NCBI RefSeq assembly: GCF_025666195.1
Contig: NZ_CP102592.1
Location: 2,666,001-2,730,000, forward strand
Source: Xanthomonas sp. CFBP 8443
GTDB taxonomy: Bacteria > Pseudomonadota > Gammaproteobacteria > Xanthomonadales > Xanthomonadaceae
Direction of reading: 5' to 3'
DNA: 64,000 bases
Within the stretch, counting starts at the first letter, position 1. Each line of letters begins with the position of its first letter. The notes beneath the pieces were generated by a model. That model had not been told where the DNA came from, did no database searches, and saw nothing but the letters and a program-made list of their open reading frames with translations. Made by a program: the position numbers and the translations under genes. Of this stretch, positions 49,401-58,400 are shown in pieces.

Positions 49401-52400
49401 GCGCCAGCAACTCGGCCACGCTCGGGTCCGCATCCAGCTTCACGCGCAACGCCAGCGTGTTGACGAAGAAGCCGACCATCGGCTCGACCTCGGCGCGCTG
49501 CCGGTTCGCGATCGGGCTGCCGATCACCACCTCGTCCTGCCCACTCAAGCGTGACAGCAGCGCCGACCACCCCGCCAACAGCGTCATGAACAGGGTCACG
49601 CCGTGGCGCTGCGACAAGGCATGCAATGCCCCCGTCAGTTCCTGCCCCAGGCGTACCTCCACCGCATCGCCGCGGTAGCTTTGCGTGGCCGGGCGCGGCC
49701 GGTCGCTCGGCAGTTCGAGCAAGGCCGGCGCCCCGGCCAGGTGCTCGCGCCAGAAGGCGATCTGCCGCTGCAGCACATCGCCCTGCAGCCACTGCCGTTG
49801 CCATGCCGCATAGTCGGCGTACTGGATCGGCAGCGGCGCCAGCGGATCGGCCTCGCCCTGGCTGAAGGCCGCATACAGCGCGCCGAGTTCCCGGATCAGC
49901 AGCGCGATCGACCAGCCGTCGGAGACGATGTGGTGCTGGGTGACCAGCAGCACGTGGTCATCGTCGGCCAGCTGCAGCAGCCGGCCGCGGATCAGCGGGC
50001 CGGCCGCCAGGTCGAACGGCGCGCGTGCCTCTTCGGCGCTCAGCTCGGCCAGCGTCGCGGCCTGCGCTGATGCCTCCATCGCACGCAGGTCGTGTTCGAG
50101 CAGGGCGAAGCCGATGCCTTCGGAGACGATGACCTGGTGCGGCGCGCCATCGGCACTGGCGAAGATCGTGCGCAGGCTCTCGTGCCGCGCCACGATCCGG
50201 TCCAGGCTCGCGCACAAGGCGGCGCGGTGCAGCTCCCCGCTCAACCGCAACGCGGCGGGGATATGGTAGGCCGCCGCCGCGGCATGATCGAGCTGGTCCA
50301 GGAACCACAGCCGCTGCTGTGCCCACGAGAGCGGCAGCGGTGCGCTACGGTCCACCGGCTCGATCGCGCCATGCGTCGACGCCTCCGCGCTGGAGGCGAT
50401 CCGCGCCAACCCGGACAGGGTCGGCTGCGCGAACACGTCGCGCAACGCCACGTCCACGCCCAGCGCGCCGCGCAGGCGCGTCACCAGCCGCACCGCCAGC
50501 AGCGAGTGCCCGCCCAGTTCGAAGAAGTGATCGTGGCGGCCGACACGTTCGAGTCCCAGCAGTTCCTGCCAGACCTCGGCGATCGCCTGTTCGGTCGCGC
50601 CGACGGGCGCCTCGTAGGCCCGGCTCGCGACCGCGTCCAGGTCGGGGGCCGGCAAGGCCTTGCGATCGAGCTTGCCGTTGGGCGTCAGCGGCAACGCCTG
50701 CAGCTGCACGAACGCGCCGGGGATCATGTACTCGGGCAGGTCCTGCGCCAGTTGCTCGCGCAACGCGGCGATCGAGGGTGCACTGGCGCCGTCCTGCGCC
50801 ACCACATACGCCACCAGCCGCTTGTCGCCGGCCAGGTCCTCGCGCGCGACCACCACCGCCTCGCGCACGTTCGCACAGACGGCGAGCCTGGCCTCGACCT
50901 CGCCCAACTCGATCCGGAAGCCGCGGATCTTCACCTGGAAGTCGTTACGGCCCAGGTACTCGATGGTACCGTCCGGTCGCCAGCGACCGAGGTCGCCGGT
51001 CTTGTACATGCGCGCACCGGCGCCTGGCGCGAACGGATCGGCCAGGAAGCGTTCGACGGTCAGGTCCGGGCGGTTCAAATAGCCGCGCGCAACACCGGCA
51101 CCGCCGATGTGGATCTCGCCGGCCACACCGATCGGCACCGCCTCGCCCTCCCCGTCCAGGATGTAGATCTGCGTATTGGCGATCGGCCGGCCGATGTGCG
51201 GCGCGAAGCCGTCCGCACGCGCCATCTCCACCCATGTCGAGTATGTCGTCGTCTCCGATGGGCCGTACAGGTTGGCCACCGATTGTGCCTGGCTCGATGC
51301 AAAAATTTTATCGACCAGCGCCCGCTTCAACGGTTCGCCGGCCAGATTCACCGTCCGCACCGTTGCCGGCAACTGCGACGATTCGAGCACCGCCGCGATC
51401 GCAGACGGCACGGTGTTCACCAGCGTGGTGCCCGCCAACGCGGGCGTCGCCGACACCAAGTCGCGCACCAGCCGCACCGTCGCGCCGACGCTCAATGGGA
51501 CGAACAGCTCGAATACCGCCAGGTCGAAGTTGATCGATGTCGACAGCAGCGTCGTCGACAGCTGCGCTTGCGTGAAGCTCGCCTGCGCCCATGCCAGCAG
51601 GTTCGCTGCATTCGCGTGCTCGATCATCACGCCCTTAGGAAGCCCGGTCGAACCCGAGGTATAGATCACGTAGGCCAGATGCCGCGACGTCAGGCCGGAT
51701 ACCGATGGATCGTGCGAGGCTTGCGTGGCCAGCGTATCGCAATCGTCCAGCGCAATCGCCGGACACTGCATCGATGCCAACAGCGGCAACCGGTCGTTCA
51801 ACGCCGATTGCGTCAGTACCGCCTTCGGCGCGCTGTCGGACAACATGTACGCCAGGCGTTCGCTCGGGTAAACCGGATCGAGCGGAACATAGGCGCCGCC
51901 CGCCTTCAGGATGCCGAGCAGACCGATCACCATCTCGATGCTGCGCTCGGCGCAGATCGCGACACGGTCGTCCGGTTCCACTCCCAGGGCAATCAAGCGG
52001 TATGCCACGTGATTCGCCCGTCGGTTCAACTCGCCGTAGTTCAGGAACTCTCCGCCGAACTCGATCGCGACCGCATCGGGCCGTGCCTGCGCCTGCGCTT
52101 CGAATGCGCCATGAATCAATCCGTCTTGCGGATATGCGGCCTGCGTCGCATTGAATGCGTACAGCACCTGCGCGCGCTCTTCGCCCGACAGCAGCGGCAA
52201 ACGCGCAACGGTTTGCGCGTCGTTCTCCACCATGGCTTCGAGCAGCGTCGTCCAGTATCCAAGCATTCGCTCCACGGTTCCGTGGTCGAACAGATCGACG
52301 GCATAGACCAGGCTGCCGACCAGGCCGTCTGTCGTCTCGGCCAAAGACAGCGCAAGGTCGAACTGCGCGGTCTGTTGCGCCGCAGCCATCGTGGAGAGCA

Positions 52401-55400
52401 GCAGTCCCGGCAAGCTGAGTGCATCGGAGCCAGTGTTGTTCAGCGTCAACAGCGTCTGGAAAATCGGACTGTGGCTGAGGCTACGTTCTGGCTGCAGCGC
52501 TTCGACGATCTGCTCGAACGGCAGATCCTGGTTCGCATACGCGCCCAGGGTCATGGCGCGGATTCGCGCCAGCAACTCGGCCACGCTCGGGTCGGCACTG
52601 AGGTCCACGCGCAACGCCAATGTATTGACGAAGAAGCCGATCAGCGGCTCGATCTCGGCCCGCTGCCGGTTCGCCACCGGGCTGCCGATCACCACCTGGT
52701 CTTGGCCGCTCAGCCGCGACAACAGCACGGACCAGCTCGCCAGCAGCGTCATGAACAAGGTCGTACCATGGCGCTGCGACAGGCCGTACAGCTTCTCGCT
52801 CAATGCCTGCGGCAGGCACACTGCGATATGTTCGCCCCTGTAGCTCTGGACCGCCGGCCGCGCTCGATCGGCCGGCAGCGCCAGCAATGCCGGCGCATCG
52901 CCCAACTGGCTTTTCCAGAACGCGAGCTGTTCCTGCAGGGCGGCGCCCTGCAGCCAGCGCCGCTGCCATGCGGCGTAGTCTGCATACTGGACCGGCAACG
53001 GCGGAAGCGGGTCGGAAGCGCCCTGGCGGAAGGCGGCATACAGCGCGCTCACTTCGCGCACCAGCACCCCGATCGACCAGCCATCGGAGACGATGTGGTG
53101 TTGGGTCACCAGCAACACGTGTTCGTGCTCGGACAACTGCAAAAGCTGGCCACGGATCAAGGGGCCGCGTGCTAGGTCGAACGGGGTGCGCGCTTCGGCG
53201 CTACTCAGTTCGGCGATCGCAGCTTCCTGCGCCACGGCATCCAATTCCCGCAGATCCCGCGCAGCCAGCGCAAACCCGCTGCCGGCCGGGGCGATCATCT
53301 GCTGCGGCTCGCCGTCGACGTTGGCGAAGGTCGTGCGCAGGCTCTCGTGCCTCGCCACCACGCGATCCAGGCTCGCCTGCAACACGGCGCGATCCAATGT
53401 GCCGCTCAAGCGCAGCGCCGCCGGCATGTGGTACGCCGCGCCCGCCGCATGATCCAACTGGTCCAGGAACCACAGCCGCTGCTGCGCCCAGGACAACGGC
53501 AGTATGCCTGCGCGGTCCACCGGCACGATCGCGCCCTGCGCCGTCGTCGCGGCCGCGGCAATCGCACATGCCAACGACGACAGTACCGGCTGCGCGAACA
53601 CTTCGCGCAAGGCCAGTTCCACCCCCAGCGCCGCACGCACGCGCGTCACCAGCCGCACCGCCAGCAACGAGTGCCCGCCCAGTTCGAAGAAATGGTCGTT
53701 CCGCCCCACCTGCTTCAAGCCCAGCAGCTCCCGCCAGATCGCCGCGATCGCCTGCTCGGCCTCGCCTTCCGGCGCTGCGTAGCTTCGGCTCGCCACTGCG
53801 GCCCGATCCGGCACCGGTAACGCTTGGCGGTCCAGCTTGCCGCTGGGCGTCAGCGGCAACGCTGGCAAGATCACGAACGCACTCGGCAGCATGTACTCCG
53901 GCAGTGCCTGCGACAGCGCGTCGCGCAGGGCCACGGCCGACGGTTCGGCGCCTTCTTCCGCCACCAGGTAGGCGACGAGCCGTTTTTCCCCCGGCACGTC
54001 CTCGCGCGCCAATACCACGGCCTCGCCTACCCCGGCGCACGCAGTCAGCGCAGACTCGATCTCGCCCAGCTCGATCCGGAAGCCACGCACCTTCACCTGG
54101 AAGTCGTTGCGTCCCAGGTATTCGATGCTGCCGTCAGGCAACCAACGACCCAGGTCGCCAGTGCGGTACATCCGCGCGTTCGCATTGTCCGCGAACGGGT
54201 CGGCCAGGAACCGCTCGGCAGTCAGGTCAGGCCGGTTCAGGTAGCCGCGTCCCACGCCTGTACCACCGATATGGAGCTCCCCCGCTACCCCGACAGGCAC
54301 TGGCTGTGCTCGTGCATCGAGGATGTAGACCCGTGCATTGGCGATCGGGCGGCCGATGTGCGGGAATTCTCCGGCTCCGTTGACGACGGCAATGGTGCTT
54401 TCGACCGTACACTCCGTCGGGCCGTAGGCATTGAAGATGCGGATCGATGCGGACTGGCTCAGTGTCCTCCACATGCTTGGCGCAATGGCTTCACCGCCGA
54501 CCAGCACGGCTTTCAATGACGCGACGGATCCTTCAAGTAGGCCGGCGTCCAGCAATAATCGCAGTTGCGCTGGCGTGCAGTCGAACGCTCCGATCCGCTG
54601 CCGGCTGAGGAATTGCAGCAACGCGCCGGTATCGATCCGGACAGCTTCCGGAATCACGACGACGCAGCGGCCGGACAGGAGTTGGGTCAATGTTTGAACA
54701 GAGGCGTCGAACGATAACGACGAGTTCAACGCGACACGCTCTTCGGCGCACAGCATGCCGAAGACCGAGTGCTCCAGTTCTGTCCACAAATTCACCACGG
54801 GCGCGTGTTCGATCATCACCCCTTTCGGCCGCCCGGTGGAACCTGAGGTGTAGATCACATAGGCCAGGTGTCGCGGTGTCAGCCCCGCGACGCTCGGATC
54901 ATGGACGGGTTGCGCATCCAGCGCGGCGTCGTCATCCAGCGCCACCACCGCCAGCGCGGCCCCGGCGGGACGGAGCCCGCGGACCGTCTCCACCAGTGCC
55001 ACCTGGGTCAGCAACGCCACCGGTGCGCTGTCGGCCAGCATGTAGGCCAGCCGTTCGGCGGGATAGGCCGGATCCAGCGGCACGTAGGCGCCACCGGCCT
55101 TGAGGATGCCCAGCAGCCCCACCACCATGTCCGCACTGCGTTGCATGCAGATCGCGACGCGGTCGTCAGGCGTGACGCCCAACCCGATCAGCCGGTGCGC
55201 CAACTGGTTGGCACGCGCGTTCAACTCGCCATAGCTCAGCCGCTGGTCCCCGCACTCCAGCGCGAGCGCCTGGGGCTGCTGCGCGGCCTGCGCTTCGAAC
55301 AGCGTGTGGATCAGCGCATGCCGCGGATAGTCGATTTCGGTAGCGTTGAAGCCGGCCAGCACCTGCTTGCGCTCGTCCGCCGACAGCAAGGGCAGCCGGC

Positions 55401-58400
55401 TGACCGGCTGCACCGCGTCGGCCGCCATTGCGATCAACAGCGTCTGCCAATGCCCCAACAGCCGTTCCACGGTGGCGGGCTCGAAAAGGTCCTGCGCATA
55501 CACCAGCGCGCCCACCAGTCCGTCCGTCGTCTCGTTCAGCGACAAGGACAAATCGAATTGCGCGCTAGGCGTGCCCGTCTCTACCATCGCAACGGCGAGT
55601 CCAGGCAATCGCAAGCCGCCATCGCTTGGCGTGTTGTTCAAGCTCAGCATCGCCTGAAACACCGGGCTATGACTCAGGCTGCGCACCGGTTGCACCGCTT
55701 CCACCACCTGCTCGAACGGCAGGTCCTGGTGCGCATAGGCGTCCAGCAGGGTCGTGCGGACCTGCGCCAGCAACTCGGCCACGCTCGGATCGGCACGCAG
55801 GTCCACGCGCAGCGCCAGCGTGTTGACGAAGAAGCCGATCAGCGGCTCGACCTCGGCCCGCTGCCGGTTCGCCACCGGGCTGCCGATCACCACCTGGTCC
55901 TGGCCGCTCAGCCGCGCCAGCAACGCCGACCAGCTGGCCAGCAACGTCATGAACAGCGTCGTGCCGTGGCGTTGCGACAATGAACGGACCGCGTCGACCG
56001 CTTCAGCCGGCAACCGCACGGGCAGGCTGCCGCCGCGATAGCTCATCGACATCGGCCGCGGACGATCGGTCGGCAGTTCGAGCAGCGCAGGCGCGTCGCG
56101 CAACTGGTTCTTCCAGAATGCGAGCTGCTCCTGCAACGCGGTGCCCTGCAGCCAACGCCGCTGCCACGCTGCATAGTCCGCGTACTGGACCGGCAGCGCC
56201 GGCAACGGATCCGCTTCGCCCTGCAGGAAGGCGGTATACAGTGCGCTGATTTCGCGCACCAGGATCCCGATCGACCAGCCATCGGAGACGATGTGGTGCT
56301 GGGTCACCAGCAGCACGTGCTGTTGTGCGGACAGTACCAGCAGGCGTCCACGGATCAGCGGGCCCCGCGCCAGATCGAACGGAGCGCGCGCTTCGGCGAT
56401 GCTCAGTTCGGCCACCGCCCGTTCCTGCGCTATGGCGTCCAACGCGTGCAGGTCATGCACGGTCAGCGCGAACCCGCTGTCCGCCGCTGCGACGGCCTGT
56501 TGCGGCTCGCCCTCGACGCTGACGAAGGTCGTGCGCAGGCTCTCGTGCCTCGCCACCACGCGATCCAGGCTCTTCTGCAACGCGATACGGTCCAAGCCGC
56601 CACTCAACCGCAGCGCTGCGGGGATGTGGTACGCCGCGCCTGCCGCATGGTCGAGCCGATCGAGGAACCACAGCCGTTGCTGCGCCCAGGACAGCGGCAA
56701 CGAGCCCGCACGGTCCACCGGCACGATCGCCTCATGCAGGGAAGCCACTGCCACGGACACGCTCTTGGCCAGCGCTGCCAGCACCGGCTGCGCGAACACC
56801 TCGCGCAACGCCAGTTCCACCCCTAGCGCCGCACGCACGCGCGTCACCAGCCGCACCGCCAGCAACGAATGTCCGCCCAGATCGAAGAAATGGTCGTGAC
56901 GCCCCACCCGCTCCAGGCCCAGCAGATCCTGCCAGATCGTTGCGATCGCCTGCTCGGCCTCGCCTTCCGGTGCTGCGTAGGCGCGGCTCGCCACTGCGTC
57001 CCGATCCGGCGCCGGCAACGCTTGGCGGTCCAACTTGCCGTTGGGCGTCAACGGCAACGCTGGCAAGATCACGAATGCACTCGGCAGCATGTACTCCGGC
57101 AGCGCCTGCGATAGCGCGTCGCGCAGCGCTACGGCCGACGGTTCGGCGCCTTCTTCCGCCACCAGGTAGGCGACGAGTCGTTTTTCGCCCGGCGCGTCCT
57201 CGCGCGCCAACACCGCTGCCTCGCGTACCCCGTCGCATTCGGACAGCCGGGCCTCGATCTCGCCCAGCTCGATCCGGAAGCCGCGCACTTTTACCTGGAA
57301 GTCGTTGCGTCCCAGGTATTCGATATTGCCGTCAGGCAACCAACGGCCCAGGTCGCCAGTGCGGTACATCCGCGCGTTCGCGTCGTCCACGAACGGGTCG
57401 ACCAGGAACCGCTCGGCGGTCAGGTCGGCCCGGTTCAAGTAGCCACGCGCCACGCCCGCACCACCGATATGGAGTTCCCCGGCCACACCGATCGGCACCG
57501 GCTCGCCATACGCGCCGAGCGCATACACCCGGGTATTGGCGATCGGGCGACCGATATGGCCCACGAACCCGCCGGCCCGCGTCATCGCCGTCCACGTCGA
57601 ATAGGTCGTCGTCTCCGACGGGCCGTACAGGTTGGCCACCATCTGTGCCTGGCTCGCGGCGAACACCCGCTCCACCAACGTCCGCTTCAGCGGCTCGCCG
57701 GCCAGGTTCACCGCCGTCACCGTCGCCGGCAGCCCATTGCCGTCCAGCACCGCCGCGATCGCCGAGGGCACCGTATTGACCAGGGTCGTTCCGACCAGCG
57801 CGGGACCTGCCGACACCAGATCCGCGACCAGCCGAACCGTCCGGCCCGTGCTCAGCGGCACGAACAGTTCGAACACCGCTAGATCGAAATTGATCGAGGT
57901 CGACAGCAGCGTCGTCGCCAATTGTTCGACCGAAAAGTTTGCCTGCGCCCACGCCAACAGATTGGCTGCGCTGGCGTGCTCGATCATCACCCCCTTCGGC
58001 CGCCCGGTGGAACCGGAGGTGTAGATCACATAGGCCAGGTGTCGCGATGTCAGCTCCGCGATGCTCGGATCATGGACGGGCTGCGCATCCAGGGTGATGT
58101 CGTCATCCAGCGCCACCACCGCGAGCGCGGTGCCTGCGGGATCGAGCGCGCGGACCGTTTCCACCAGTGCCGCCTGGGTCAGCAGCGCCACCGGTGCGCT
58201 GTCGGCCAGCATGTAGGACAGCCGTTCGGCGGGATAGGAAGGATCCAACGGCACGTAGGCGCCGCCCGCCTTGAGGATGCCCAGCAGCCCCACCACCATG
58301 TCCGCACTGCGTTGCATGCAGATCGCGACACGATCGTCAGGCATGATCCCCAACGCGATCAGCCGGTGCGCCAGCTGGTTGGCACGCGCGTTCAACTCGC

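Noticed and set aside
50092..53175. Long open frame of about 1000 codons on the plus strand, antisense to NRPS1 (similar ones at 21590-24625 and 43198-46101)
   Set aside because: The composition is Arg/Gln/His-rich, with no recognizable domain, and it recurs wherever the repeated NRPS modules lie. These are complementary-strand shadows of high-GC coding sequence.
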